A stretch of 64,000 nucleotides of DNA from Chryseobacterium camelliae (GTDB taxonomy: Bacteria; Bacteroidota; Bacteroidia; Flavobacteriales; Weeksellaceae), in assembly GCF_002770595.1 (NCBI RefSeq), contig NZ_CP022986.1, positions 3,782,001-3,846,000 on the forward strand. The letters run 5' to 3'. The translations under genes were made by a program, and so were the position numbers. This document shows, piece by piece, positions 7,801 through 16,383 of this stretch. The notes beneath the pieces are model-generated. The model saw only the letters and a program-made list of their open reading frames with translations. It was not told where the DNA came from and ran no database searches. Each line of letters begins with the position of its first letter. The stretch's first letter is position 1.

Positions 7801-8304
7801 ATGACAGATTTTCAAAAATATATCCAACGCTATTTAGACTGGGTTCCATCTGGTGACTGGGTGAAAGAATTACAAACATCCGGTGAAAAAACTGTTGCCC
7901 TCTATTCAAAGCTTTCGGAAGAGCAATCCCATTTTGCCTATGCCGAAGGAAAATGGACGTTGAAAGAACTGCTTTTACATATTTCCGACACCGAAAGAAT
8001 TTTCCAGTACCGCATTTTGGCCATTGGTAGAGGTGACAAAAATGAATTGCCGGGCTTTGATGAAGAGCTTTACGCCAGTCAGTCATTCGCTAATGAAAGG
8101 CATTTGGATTCCCTGCTTGAAGAATACCAATTGCTTAGGAAATCCTCCCAAATTTTACTTGAAACGATGAAAACTTCAGCTTTGAACACTGTCGGAACTG
8201 CCAATGGAAACCAGATTTCTGCTGAAACCATCGGCAAACTGATCATCGGTCATAACCTTCATCATTTGAATATTATTGAGGAGCGGTATTTGCCGAATCT
8301 GTGA
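7801..8304 (+). CDS. DinB family (putative metal-binding four-helix) protein
   Basis: A 167-residue DinB/YfiT-like four-helix protein. Likely metal-ligand histidines are in LLLHISDTERIFQYR near residue 60 and IIGHNLHHLNIIEERY near residue 148. The family includes thiol-S-transferase-like enzymes with Ni or Zn, but the reaction of this member cannot be assigned. The stop overlaps the next gene by four bases (GTGA), which suggests translational coupling. Confidence 0.86.
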   Translation: MTDFQKYIQRYLDWVPSGDWVKELQTSGEKTVALYSKLSEEQSHFAYAEGKWTLKELLLHISDTERIFQYRILAIGRGDKNELPGFDEELYASQSFANERHLDSLLEEYQLLRKSSQILLETMKTSALNTVGTANGNQISAETIGKLIIGHNLHHLNIIEERYLPNL

Positions 8305-8756
8305 AATTCTGTAAAATTCATATTGCAATTCTGATCAGTTTAGTCATATTTTTAATATCACTGACACAAGATTGTATGACATATCAATATTTCAGAACGG
8401 TTGAGTATCCGTCATTTTACGCCTTATTATTCGGCTGGATGCATTTTGGCGGCGGAGGACTTTCAGAAGGTTGTATTTGGCTGGCCAATCCTTTTTATTT
8501 TACAGGTTTGTTTTTACTGCACAAGAAAAAACTTAATACTGCTGTTTTATCACTTATTGTTTCTTCTGTTTTGACTTTGTTGTTTCTTACTTTTGAAAAT
8601 TTGACTATGACCAAAAGCGGAAGAATCGCTCCGGTTATTGAGTTAAGTTCAGGGTATTTTTTTTGGCTGGCAACAATTTTATTTGCTGCATTTTCTTCAA
8701 TTTATTTGAAATTAAAAAATTGGACTTCAGAAAATATTAATAGTGATGGGCTTTAG
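8301..8756 (+). CDS. hypothetical inner-membrane protein
   Basis: A 151-residue protein with about four hydrophobic segments (residues 8-22, 38-50, 80-98 and 118-135) and no recognised domain. The GTG start at 8301 overlaps the DinB stop, giving M-K-F-C-K-I-H-I-A-I-L-I as the first segment. The last four codons (SDGL, then TAG) lie inside a palindromic repeat, so insertion of that repeat may have altered the natural C terminus. Confidence 0.6.
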   Translation: MKFCKIHIAILISLVIFLISLTQDCMTYQYFRTVEYPSFYALLFGWMHFGGGGLSEGCIWLANPFYFTGLFLLHKKKLNTAVLSLIVSSVLTLLFLTFENLTMTKSGRIAPVIELSSGYFFWLATILFAAFSSIYLKLKNWTSENINSDGL

Positions 8757-8795
8757 CCCGTTTTCCCAGTAAAGCCATTCATCAGGCTTTAGCCA
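8748..8795. repeat. REP-like palindromes upstream of the transposase gene
   Basis: GGGCTTTAGCCC (8748-8759) is a near-perfect 12-base palindrome (only the central TT unpaired); a second, imperfect unit GGCTTTAGCC sits at about 8786-8795. Matching units occur on the other side of the RAYT gene (9293-9312). Confidence 0.7.
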
Positions 8796-8835
8796 AAATT
8801 TAAAAAGAATTTATATTTTTGGCAAAATAACACAA

Positions 8836-9258
8836 ATGCCTTTTATTAAAATTTACATCCATCTTGTTTTTTCGACGAAAAACAGAATTCCGTTTTTCAA
8901 TACTTCAGCAGTAAGGGTCAAAGTCTGGAAACACATTAAAGAAAATGCTTCGGAAAAAGGAATTTATGTGGATATGGTTAATGGATTTTCTGATCATTGC
9001 CATTGCTTAATTTCATTGGGCTCAAATCAGAATATAGAAAAAGTTGTTCAGTTGATCAAAGGGGAGTCTTCTTTCTGGATCAATAAAAATGAACTGACCC
9101 GGGAGAAATTTGCCTGGCAGGATGAATATTTTGCCGTTTCCGTTTCCGAATCTATGGTTGAACTGGTACGGAATTACATCAGAAATCAGGAAATCCACCA
9201 TACAAAACAGACTTTTGAACAAGAATACCTTAGGTTTAAGGAGAAATACGGTTTTTGA
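8836..9258 (+). CDS. REP-associated tyrosine transposase (Y1, IS200-like)
   Basis: A 140-residue HUH single-stranded DNA transposase. The HUH motif is H-C-H in FSDHCHCLISL near residue 55, and the catalytic tyrosine is in LVRNYIRNQEIHH near residue 114. Such enzymes nick and join single-stranded DNA at hairpins. The gene lacks IS200 ends but is flanked by short GGGCTnnAGCCC palindromes, the usual setting of domesticated RAYT genes that mobilise REP repeats. A TATTTTTG box at 8814-8821 gives it its own promoter. It is full length with no frameshift, so it is probably functional. Confidence 0.85.
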   Translation: MPFIKIYIHLVFSTKNRIPFFNTSAVRVKVWKHIKENASEKGIYVDMVNGFSDHCHCLISLGSNQNIEKVVQLIKGESSFWINKNELTREKFAWQDEYFAVSVSESMVELVRNYIRNQEIHHTKQTFEQEYLRFKEKYGF

Positions 9259-9292
9259 ATAAGTTTCGGATGAATGGAATAATTCTCTTGGT

Positions 9293-9312
9293 AAACGGGC
9301 TAAAGCCCGTTT
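9293..9312. repeat. REP-like palindrome downstream of the transposase gene
   Basis: AAACGGGCTAAAGCCCGTTT has arms of 9 bases around a 2-base centre and shares its GGGCTnnAGCCC core with the units at 8748. Related degenerate cores are CGGCTGAAGTCCGG at 9433-9446 and AAGGCTGAAGCCT near 24904. Confidence 0.75.
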
Positions 9313-9419
9313 CTATTGATATACATAGTTCGCAGTATGATAACCAAACAAAAGTCATAAACGAAATTTCATTCCTTTTGTTTTTAAGGTATTCATTTGG
9401 CGTAAATTCATAGATTTTT

Positions 9420-9427
9420 TATCTTTG
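9420..9427 (+). promoter_or_regulatory. -7 box for tsaC
   Basis: TATCTTTG matches TAnnTTTG exactly, 32 bases ahead of the tsaC ATG. No convincing -33 box was found. Confidence 0.6.
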
Positions 9428-9458
9428 AAAATCGGCTGAAGTCCGGTACTATTCACTT

Positions 9459-10007
9459 ATGGAAAACATCATCAACATACTGAAATCCGGAGGAACCATC
9501 CTGTATCCTACCGATACCATCTGGGGAATCGGCTGTGATGCTACAAATACAGAAGCCGTCAATAAAATCTTTGATATTAAAAAGAGGGAAAAGAACAAAT
9601 CCATGATCATTCTGGTAGAATCTGAAAAAAGACTCCAGGACCTGGTGGATGTTCCTGAAATGGCCTGGGAAATCATTGACCTGAGCGAAAAGCCCGTTAC
9701 CATCGTGTATGAAAACCCGAGAGGGTTGCCTGAAGAGTTGCTCGCTGAAGATGGAAGCATCGGGATCCGGCTGGTGAAAAATGATTTCTGCAAAAAGCTG
9801 ATCACCAAACTGAACCGCCCGCTCGTTTCCACTTCTGCCAATTTCAGCGGGGATAAAAGCCCGATGAAATTTTCGGATATTTCCCCGGAAATCATCAGCC
9901 TGGTAGACTACGCTGTGGAAGAAGACCGTGAAAAAGTATCCGCCTATTCAGGTTCTTCCGTCATCAAAATCTGGAGCGATAACAGGATCAAAGTTCTTCG
10001 CGAGTAA
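9459..10007 (+). CDS. tsaC: threonylcarbamoyl-AMP synthase
   Basis: A 182-residue YrdC/Sua5-family enzyme making threonylcarbamoyl-AMP from threonine, bicarbonate and ATP, the first step of the t6A37 tRNA modification. The family start GGTILYPTDTIWGIGCDA is present near residue 11, followed by KKREKNKSMIILV and the STSANFSGD block. It is the short TsaC form without the Sua5 C-terminal domain. It is followed after 15 bases by the promoter of the CCA-adding enzyme gene, so two tRNA-maturation genes are adjacent but separately promoted. Confidence 0.92.
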   Translation: MENIINILKSGGTILYPTDTIWGIGCDATNTEAVNKIFDIKKREKNKSMIILVESEKRLQDLVDVPEMAWEIIDLSEKPVTIVYENPRGLPEELLAEDGSIGIRLVKNDFCKKLITKLNRPLVSTSANFSGDKSPMKFSDISPEIISLVDYAVEEDREKVSAYSGSSVIKIWSDNRIKVLRE

Positions 10008-10022
10008 AAAAGCAGATTTTCT

Positions 10023-10030
10023 TATCTTTG
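10023..10030 (+). promoter_or_regulatory. -7 box for the CCA-adding enzyme gene
   Basis: TATCTTTG, an exact TAnnTTTG, 87 bases ahead of the start codon. Transcripts would carry a leader of about 80 bases that contains the hairpin at 10044-10097. Confidence 0.65.
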
Positions 10031-10043
10031 CACCGTAATTCAG

Positions 10044-10097
10044 CCATTAAGGCATCAGGAAACCACTGCACACCGCAGGATCCTGGTTCCTTAATGG
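10044..10097 (+). promoter_or_regulatory. 54-base hairpin in the 5' leader of the CCA-adding enzyme gene
   Basis: CCATTAAGG pairs with CCTTAATGG (9 bp), ATCAGGA with TCCTGGT (7 bp, one G-T pair), and CTGC with GCAG (4 bp) around an ACACC loop, with small internal loops. It lies wholly between promoter and ATG. The following TTTTAAATT is a poor terminator tail, so translational control, RNA stability, or a dispersed palindromic repeat are all possible. I do not recognise it as a known riboswitch. Confidence 0.6.
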
Positions 10098-10117
10098 TTT
10101 TAAATTAATCCCTACAC

Positions 10118-11545
10118 ATGTTCATCAACCTCAATCAGAATAAAAACCTTAAACTGTTTAAAATCATTTCCGAAGTCGCCCACCGCAACAGCCAGTCGGT
10201 GTACATCGTCGGCGGCTATGTCCGCGACCTACTCATGAAAAGGAAAGCCTCTACGGATATTGATTTTGTTACCGAACAAAGCGGGATTGAGCTGGCTGAA
10301 AAAGTAGCTGCGGAAATTGATCCCAAAATGAAAGTTTCCGTTTTTAAAACGTACGGAACCGCTATGATCCGGTATAAAGACCTGGAGCTGGAATTCGTAG
10401 GGGCCAGGAAAGAAAGCTACCACGAAGACAGCCGGAAACCGGAAGTGGAGGGCGGTACCCTGGAAGACGACCAGAAAAGGCGGGATTTTACCATCAATGC
10501 CATGGCGATCTCTTTGAATAAAGAGAATTTCGGAGCGTTGATCGATCCGTTCAACGGAGTTGGGGATCTGGAAGATCAAATCCTGAGGACACCGCTGGAG
10601 CCTTCGCAGACGTATTCCGATGATCCGCTCAGGATGATGCGGGCGATACGGTTTGCCTCCACGCTTCAGTTCCGGATTGAAACGGATTCACTGGATGCGA
10701 TACAGCAGGAAGCCGAAAGGATCAGGATCGTTTCCATGGAAAGGATCATGGTGGAATTCAATAAAATCATGCTTTCCGCAAAGCCGTCTGTCGGGTTGGG
10801 ATTAATGGAGGAAACCGGTCTCCTGAAGCTGGTTATCCCCGAACTGATTGCCCTGAAAGGCATCGAAGAAGTGGAAGGACAGACCCACAAAGACAATTTT
10901 TACCATACCCTGGAAGTGGTAGACAATATCTCCATCCATACAGATAACCTCTGGCTGCGCTGGGCTGCCCTGCTGCACGACATCGGTAAAGCGCCTACCA
11001 AAAAATTCGTTGAAGGAACGGGATGGACATTCCACGGCCACGAATTTTTAGGCTCAAAGATGGTGAAAGCCCTGTTTCAGCGCCTGAAACTGCCGCTGGG
11101 AAACGACATGAAATATGTCCAGAAAATGGTGAAGCTTTCCTCAAGGCCTATTGCTTTGGTTACCGATGACGCTTCCGATTCAGCACTCAGGAGGCTGCTG
11201 TTCGACGCCGGCGAAGACCTGGAAGATTTGTTCACCCTGTGCAAAGCCGATATCACAACCAAAAACTCCCGGAAGCAGGACCGCTTCAAAAAGAATTTCG
11301 AGTATGTTGCGGTAAAGATCAAAGAGGTGGAGGAAAAAGACCAGGTGAGGAATTTTCAGCCGCCTATTTCGGGAGAGGAAATCATGGAAATGTTCAATCT
11401 TAAACCGGGACGTGAAATCGGGATCTTGAAAGAAAAAGTCAAGGAAGCCATCCTGGAAGGCGAAATTTCCAACGAAAAGGAAGACGCCAGAAACTTTGTG
11501 ATTGCAGAAGCCGGAAAACTGGGGCTTTCTGTGGTGTCATCCTAA
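10118..11545 (+). CDS. cca: CCA-adding enzyme / poly(A) polymerase family nucleotidyltransferase with HD domain
   Basis: A 475-residue class II nucleotidyltransferase that completes tRNA 3' ends with CCA. The head domain has VYIVGGYVRDLL near residue 29 and the catalytic D-x-D in STDIDFVT near 48; RRDFTINAMA follows near 125, then SDDPLRMMRAIRFA of the neck. An HD phosphohydrolase domain (LLHDIGKAPTKKF near 287, HGHEFLGSKM near 308) is fused, as is usual in Bacteroidota. CCA versus poly(A) activity cannot be read reliably, though most Bacteroidota encode CCA addition in this protein. A terminator hairpin follows. Confidence 0.9.
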   Translation: MFINLNQNKNLKLFKIISEVAHRNSQSVYIVGGYVRDLLMKRKASTDIDFVTEQSGIELAEKVAAEIDPKMKVSVFKTYGTAMIRYKDLELEFVGARKESYHEDSRKPEVEGGTLEDDQKRRDFTINAMAISLNKENFGALIDPFNGVGDLEDQILRTPLEPSQTYSDDPLRMMRAIRFASTLQFRIETDSLDAIQQEAERIRIVSMERIMVEFNKIMLSAKPSVGLGLMEETGLLKLVIPELIALKGIEEVEGQTHKDNFYHTLEVVDNISIHTDNLWLRWAALLHDIGKAPTKKFVEGTGWTFHGHEFLGSKMVKALFQRLKLPLGNDMKYVQKMVKLSSRPIALVTDDASDSALRRLLFDAGEDLEDLFTLCKADITTKNSRKQDRFKKNFEYVAVKIKEVEEKDQVRNFQPPISGEEIMEMFNLKPGREIGILKEKVKEAILEGEISNEKEDARNFVIAEAGKLGLSVVSS

Positions 11546-11570
11546 AGATACAACCCATTGAAAATATATC

Positions 11571-11597
11571 GCCTTTCGTAAATGAAGGGCTTTTTTG
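11571..11597 (+). terminator. hairpin terminator
   Basis: GCCTTTC and GAAGGGC (one G-T pair) with a 6-base loop and a TTTTTT tail, 25 bases past the CCA-enzyme stop. Confidence 0.7.
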
Positions 11598-11801
11598 TGG
11601 CTAATAAGTAAACCACAGTGCCGGGGAGGATTGATCTATCCCGAAAATCTCTATTTTAATTATTCTTTTTTTGGTTATAGCAAGATCTTCCTTATCGAAT
11701 AACTAAAAAAATACAGAACTGCCATACCTTCCAAAGACCGGAAAAGCCGACAATTAGTTTATCTGATATACTGGCAACCCTGCCTGCGGTTATCATAGTA
11801 A

Positions 11802-12416
11802 TTAATAAAAAACAAGTAGTAGATAGTAAAGAAAAACGATAAAAAAAATAATGATATAGGTTTTGCTGTTTTGATACCTGATAAAAGCCCCGATGAAAAG
11901 CAACAGATTAAAAATCATGAAAAAGAATACTGTTAACCGGCCGATCTGTTGATGAAGAACATACTGCATAACCTCTGCATGGTACGATGTTTTACTGAAG
12001 GGTTCCGATTCCAGCCGCAGATATATGTACGGTGATGAAGCTGTAGTTTTGTGTTCACCCGGTACCGTATAAAAATATGCTTTCCGTTCCTGTTCACTCT
12101 TTAAAACTGGATTTAACCAGTACATATCTTTCGAGATCGTTTCAGGAGGAGGGTCTTTATAAATTTCTTTAATTTTATGATTGATAAAGAGCCCTGCAAT
12201 ACCTGTGTAAGTACCTTCAAGATCATGATTGTATCCTCTTATCCTGTGTCTGTATATGACAGGTGATCTTGCGCCACGGCTTACTTTTTTTGATTCAGTT
12301 AAGATCCCTTTATTAAGGACAAGTTTTTTTTCAAGGGATACTGTATGGTTTATAACCAATATAAGGACGGCAATGGGCAAAACAACGGACAATATTGCAA
12401 ATATTTTGTATCTCAT
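11802..12416 (-). CDS. hypothetical membrane protein
   Basis: A 204-residue protein with one N-terminal transmembrane segment (about 4-24), a roughly 130-residue external region, and two C-terminal transmembrane segments (about 158-177 and 182-203). The architecture and the central YRHRIRGYNHDLEGTYTG stretch resemble DUF3592-type proteins of unknown function, but I cannot confirm a family. It stands alone in AT-rich DNA with no neighbour hinting at its role. Confidence 0.6.
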   Translation of the reverse strand: MRYKIFAILSVVLPIAVLILVINHTVSLEKKLVLNKGILTESKKVSRGARSPVIYRHRIRGYNHDLEGTYTGIAGLFINHKIKEIYKDPPPETISKDMYWLNPVLKSEQERKAYFYTVPGEHKTTASSPYIYLRLESEPFSKTSYHAEVMQYVLHQQIGRLTVFFFMIFNLLLFIGAFIRYQNSKTYIIIFFIVFLYYLLLVFY

Positions 12417-12820
12417 ATTTCAAACGGGTATATAAAATTCCCTGAAAGTGCAGCCATTTAAAGATAGCATTTTTAGTTGAAAACTGTAAATATCAAAAAG
12501 ATTATGTCAGGTAGTATAATTAAATCGGATCTTTACTATATGGATAAAAAAGTTGAATAAGCAAGATTTTAGCAAGGAACCGGAGAAAATTCGGTAATGA
12601 AATTACAGAAAACAGGGGCCGCAAAAATACATGTCTGTCAAATAGAAAATTTGATTATCTTTATAGAATAACAGAAGACATATATCAAAGTTGATAATGA
12701 GATCTTAGAATCGAGCCTGATGAAAACGGGTTTAATACGATCAGGATTCAACATCATTATTCCACAGCCATTTGGAGATAGGTAAACCGCTTGAGTATAT
12801 GGATTCATAAAATATCAATC
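12417..12820. other. 404-base AT-rich intergenic region
   Basis: No frame, repeat or stable hairpin was found that I can support. It separates a minus-strand and a plus-strand membrane protein gene and presumably holds both promoters. Confidence 0.5.
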
Positions 12821-13003
12821 ATGAAGTATGTCATATATTTTCTTCCGGCTGTTTTTTTCGGAATCTTAGGAATTGTTATCAACCATTTTCAGTTGTTTGA
12901 TTTAGGCCCGGGATACCGTACACCATATATCCTGATGGCGGCATTGAGTATAGCCGGCGTTTATAAGGCAATCAAGCTTAAAAACAGCACAAAGACCTAC
13001 TGA
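12821..13003 (+). CDS. small two-helix membrane protein
   Basis: A 60-residue peptide starting MKYVIYFLPAVFFGILGIVI with a second hydrophobic segment TPYILMAALSIAGVYKAI. Charged ends follow positive-inside expectations. I choose ATG 12821; a TTG at 12791 extends the frame by ten residues of unlikely sequence. No family is recognised, and a terminator lies about 260 bases on. Confidence 0.5.
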   Translation: MKYVIYFLPAVFFGILGIVINHFQLFDLGPGYRTPYILMAALSIAGVYKAIKLKNSTKTY

Positions 13004-13263
13004 TCCTGTTTCTGGATAATTTGAAAAAGGATGATAACATTTCAGGCCACAGGTTCAGGTGACATCTTATCATCATAACGGCCTGTTTTATGATATGATA
13101 AGGTGATTTTCCCAGACATATAAGATCATGATTAGGTTAAATTTTTAACCTGTTCTGCTTATCAGCTCTATAGGACCAGCTTTACATGGAAAACACCCGG
13201 CCAAAGATTAAAGAAAAGCAAATCTTTGAAGTGCTTATCAATAATCCACAATATATGGATACA

Positions 13264-13291
13264 GCCTTTCACGAATGAAGGGCCTTTTTTG
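13264..13291 (+). terminator. hairpin terminator
   Basis: GCCTTTCA and TGAAGGGC arms, a 4-base loop and a TTTTTT tail. Its form is close to the terminator at 11571-11597. The transcript it ends is unclear; the small membrane protein gene is the nearest plus-strand gene. Confidence 0.6.
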
Positions 13292-13378
13292 TGCTTGTAC
13301 ATTTCAGATGGGCGAGTATGTGATAGTATTAGCCATAATAATTCGCGGATGACGATCGTATTTTCTGGGGTAAAAGAA

Positions 13379-13408
13379 TTCCGGGCGGCTTCGAAGAAGC
13401 CGCCCGGA
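13379..13408 (-). terminator. terminator of the btuB-btuG operon
   Basis: TTCCGGGCGGCTTC and GAAGCCGCCCGGAA form a perfect 14-bp stem around GAA, 46 bases past the minus-strand stop. A similar stem ends the DUF4136 gene at 21019-21047. Confidence 0.75.
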
Positions 13409-13454
13409 AAAACACAAATGATGAAAAAATATATTCTTTAGATGTGAGCTTTTT

Positions 13455-14501
13455 TTAGTTTTTATAAAAACCATTGGTCGCTTTACCTGCTGTAAAGGTT
13501 TTAATAAGCGATCCGGAAATATTGTAGACGCTGATCTTGCTGTCCTGTGTAAATCCGTTGGCATCAGAAGTGAAGATCTTACCATCAACAACGTTGAATC
13601 CGTACAGGTTAGAATACTGGTCAACACTGTTGGCTACCGTGAACAGGGGAGATGTAGGTGCTGCTGTAGCATTCATATCCATAGTGTACACATTGTTTCC
13701 TGAGGTAAAATAAAATTTGCCTTTTTCAATTTCCAGATTGGTCGCACTGGAGACACCTGTAAGCGTGATCGTCTTGGTGATACTTCCTGAAGCCGAGATC
13801 TGATAGATGTACGAATCTGAGGTTCCGGCTGCAATGGCATAGACGTTCTGGTTGTCAGAAATGATCTTGTTGATATTTCCATTCGGCAGGTTGATCGTTG
13901 CCTGTACATCGTTGGTTGAAGTATTGATGTAAGTAATCTTGTTTCCGTACCCGTAAGATGCATTTTGCACGAAGATGTTGTTTCCTGCAGCAACCACTCG
14001 TTCAGCTGCATCAGTACTGGAAAAAGAAATTTTCTTTACAAAAGAAAGGTCAGCGGCTTTATAAATGCTCACATATTTTTCACCGCCGTACTTGTCATTG
14101 GTTACGTAAATATTGTTGTTGGCAAAGGCCATATAACGCGGCTGGTTGATCTGGTTGGTGATTTCACCCGTGCTTTTAAAATTATATCGGTTAACGATTT
14201 GGATTTTGTTGGTGTTATTCAGTACGAGATAAGCATTTTCACCGTTGAATACAATGGTCTGAAGTACATCCCCAAGGTTGCTTCCGCCATTGTTGCTGGA
14301 GAAAAGGTTGTCCTGTTTAAGGCTCAGGTCGCTGCTGACAAAGGTTACATCAGCGTTCGGCTTTCCGAAATTTCCTTCGTTGGTAAGCAGGAATCCGTTT
14401 CCGTAGTAGATTTCCTGGGTTATTTCATCATCACTGCTACACGATACGGCAAACAGGATGGTGAAGGCAAAAATAAATTGTAAGAGTCTTGTTATTTTCA
14501 T
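13455..14501 (-). CDS. BtuG-like beta-propeller surface lipoprotein (DUF5074/YncE type)
   Basis: A 348-residue lipoprotein with lipobox LFAVSC and a body of repeating four-stranded units (for example NNIYVTNDKYGGEKYVSIY, NNIFVQNASYGYGNKITYI, QNVYAIAAGTSDSYIYQI) as in a seven-bladed propeller. The family includes BtuG of Bacteroides, which binds cobalamin at the cell surface and hands it to BtuB. Here it follows a btuB-type receptor by 12 bases under a cobalamin riboswitch, so cobalamin capture is a well-supported inference. No signal other than the shared transcript is visible. The symbol is withheld because direct similarity to Bacteroides BtuG was not computed. Confidence 0.82.
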   Translation of the reverse strand: MKITRLLQFIFAFTILFAVSCSSDDEITQEIYYGNGFLLTNEGNFGKPNADVTFVSSDLSLKQDNLFSSNNGGSNLGDVLQTIVFNGENAYLVLNNTNKIQIVNRYNFKSTGEITNQINQPRYMAFANNNIYVTNDKYGGEKYVSIYKAADLSFVKKISFSSTDAAERVVAAGNNIFVQNASYGYGNKITYINTSTNDVQATINLPNGNINKIISDNQNVYAIAAGTSDSYIYQISASGSITKTITLTGVSSATNLEIEKGKFYFTSGNNVYTMDMNATAAPTSPLFTVANSVDQYSNLYGFNVVDGKIFTSDANGFTQDSKISVYNISGSLIKTFTAGKATNGFYKN

Positions 14502-14513
14502 TATACTAAAATT

Positions 14514-16346
14514 TTAAAAATTAATGGTTGCGTAAATACTGTAATTCCTTTTAGGCATGGGGTAATAAGATACCGTTTCGTAAACTGTATCAGTAATATT
14601 GTTTACCTTCAGCCCTAGTGTATATTTTTTGTTCAGAGTTCCTGAAAACCCTGCGTTAAGGACAAAATACGGATCCAGTGCATCGGCTTTCTTTTCATCT
14701 GTCGTGGTATAGGTAAGCCCGTTGAACAGTCCCTGGACATATACTCTGAGAAAATCGTAACGGTAATCGATGCTGGCTACGGCTTTGTGGATCGGAACAT
14801 ACACCATCTGCTTGTCCGTCTGCTTGTTGATGGACCTGGCATAGGTATATCCTCCGTTCAGCTTTAATCCATGCTTTCCGAACTGCTTTTCATAGGTAAC
14901 CTGTGATTCCAGTCCGTATGAATCTACCCTGTAGGTATTGAAGACAGCCCAGTAGCCGTAAGGAGTCGGCAGCCAGTTGATGTAGTTTTTGATATGCATA
15001 AAATACGGACTCAGGGTAAGTTTTAAACTTCCGAACCTGAATTCATGGTCCATATCCACATTCAGCGAAGTTTCCGGGACAAGATTCGTGTTTCCGCCCT
15101 GTTTCCAGTATAGGTCATTAAAAGAAGGGATCCTGAAGTTCCTTGAAACATTCATGCCGGTGCTGTACCATTTCACAGCAGTCCATTTTCCTGAAAATGA
15201 AAACAGGACGGGAGAAGTGATATCCTCTACAAAATCTTTTTTAACACCGGCTTCAAAACGAAGGTCTTCAGTAGGGAAGTAGCGCAACAGCCCTGCCACA
15301 GAACCCATATTCCTTCTGATGCTGCCGAGGCCCGACTGGTATCCTTCCGCCGTATTCACCTGGAATTCCCCAATGGCATTCACGTTGATCTTCGGTGTTA
15401 TGAAATAATTGAGATCATTTTTAATGATGTAGTTTTTTCCGTCTGCACCGCTGGTCTTCGGTTGGTCTATATCTCCGAAATACTGGAAATTATCCTCTGT
15501 ATAAGCTGCTTTCAGGCTGTTGGTAAAGGTGCTTTGACGGAAATCCCATGCAACAAGGCTCCGCAAAGTCTGCGCGTTGTATTTTGTTTTGTTGCCGTTT
15601 TCCACAAAAATAGGATAGCGCTGGGATGCGTCAAACATCTGGCTTTGCCAGGAAATAATGTGGTGGCTGCTTAATTTATACGAAGTCCCGATGTTGAAGG
15701 TGGTATTATAATACCTTCCGTTGCGGTTGATATATTCTTTTTCCTTTACCTCATAATCATTCTGGCTGATGGAGTAATGGGCAGATGCCTTAAAGCTGAA
15801 ACGGTCATTGCTGAACCCTGCTTTCGCAAAATTAATGTACGTCCCGAAGGAGGCTGCTTCCGAATACAGGCTTCCCTGAAATCCTTTCCCGAATTCCAGC
15901 TGGTCGTTCAGGTGGATGCTTCCGCCTATGGCTGAGCTTCCGTACTGCACGCTTCCGCCGCCGGATTTTACTTCCAGCCGGTCATACCCGAAAAGAGGGA
16001 TGTTGTTGAGGTCTGCCTGACCCAGGAAATTGGAATTGATGTTGATGCCGTTCCAAACCACGGCGGTATGGCCTGCACTCGTTCCCCGGAAAGAGGGGGA
16101 AGAAACTGCGCCGCGGCCGTTTTCTTTGATGTAAACGGGAGACTGGAAACGCAGCAGTTCAGAAAGGTTGGTGCTGTTTTTCTTAACGTCTTCCGGACTG
16201 ATCGTATTCACCTGATGAAAACGCTTGACCTTATTCATCTGGCTGTCGAAAATATACACAGTATCAATGATCTTTTCCTGTCCGAAAAGAAAACATCCGT
16301 ACGCCGAAAAGGCCAGTGCTAAAGACTTTTTTATATTCATATTCAT
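14514..16346 (-). CDS. btuB: TonB-dependent vitamin B12 receptor (BtuB-like)
   Basis: A 610-residue outer-membrane receptor with signal peptide, plug (about residues 50-160; SGGGSVQYGSSAIGGSIHL is the plug signature near 125) and a 22-strand barrel ending in the aromatic motif YSIYATINF. BtuB-like receptors import cobalamin with TonB energy. Specificity is inferred from the cobalamin riboswitch in the leader and from the BtuG-like neighbour. The start is ATG 16346, which is preceded by GGAGGA, an unusually good Shine-Dalgarno for this phylum; a second ATG lies two codons in. No carboxypeptidase-like N-terminal extension is present, unlike SusC receptors. Confidence 0.92.
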   Translation of the reverse strand: MNMNIKKSLALAFSAYGCFLFGQEKIIDTVYIFDSQMNKVKRFHQVNTISPEDVKKNSTNLSELLRFQSPVYIKENGRGAVSSPSFRGTSAGHTAVVWNGININSNFLGQADLNNIPLFGYDRLEVKSGGGSVQYGSSAIGGSIHLNDQLEFGKGFQGSLYSEAASFGTYINFAKAGFSNDRFSFKASAHYSISQNDYEVKEKEYINRNGRYYNTTFNIGTSYKLSSHHIISWQSQMFDASQRYPIFVENGNKTKYNAQTLRSLVAWDFRQSTFTNSLKAAYTEDNFQYFGDIDQPKTSGADGKNYIIKNDLNYFITPKINVNAIGEFQVNTAEGYQSGLGSIRRNMGSVAGLLRYFPTEDLRFEAGVKKDFVEDITSPVLFSFSGKWTAVKWYSTGMNVSRNFRIPSFNDLYWKQGGNTNLVPETSLNVDMDHEFRFGSLKLTLSPYFMHIKNYINWLPTPYGYWAVFNTYRVDSYGLESQVTYEKQFGKHGLKLNGGYTYARSINKQTDKQMVYVPIHKAVASIDYRYDFLRVYVQGLFNGLTYTTTDEKKADALDPYFVLNAGFSGTLNKKYTLGLKVNNITDTVYETVSYYPMPKRNYSIYATINF

Positions 16347-16383
16347 TCGCTTTTCCTCCGAAAGCAATAGATTTTTTAGTTAG

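Larger units (their letters stand above)
13004..13454. other. 451-base intergenic region with two terminators
   Basis: It contains the hairpins at 13264-13291 (plus) and 13379-13408 (serving the minus-strand btuG-like gene). No gene is visible in the rest. Confidence 0.55.

Noticed and set aside
11598..11801. 34-codon minus-strand frame starting ATGATAACCGCAGG
   Set aside because: Its composition is not convincing, and no promoter box or conserved feature supports it.
13379..13408. Similar GGCGGCTTCGAAGAAGCCGCC stems at 13379 and 21019 as a repeat family
   Set aside because: Both sit just after minus-strand genes with T-rich downstream DNA, so they are better read as terminators that share a common stem.
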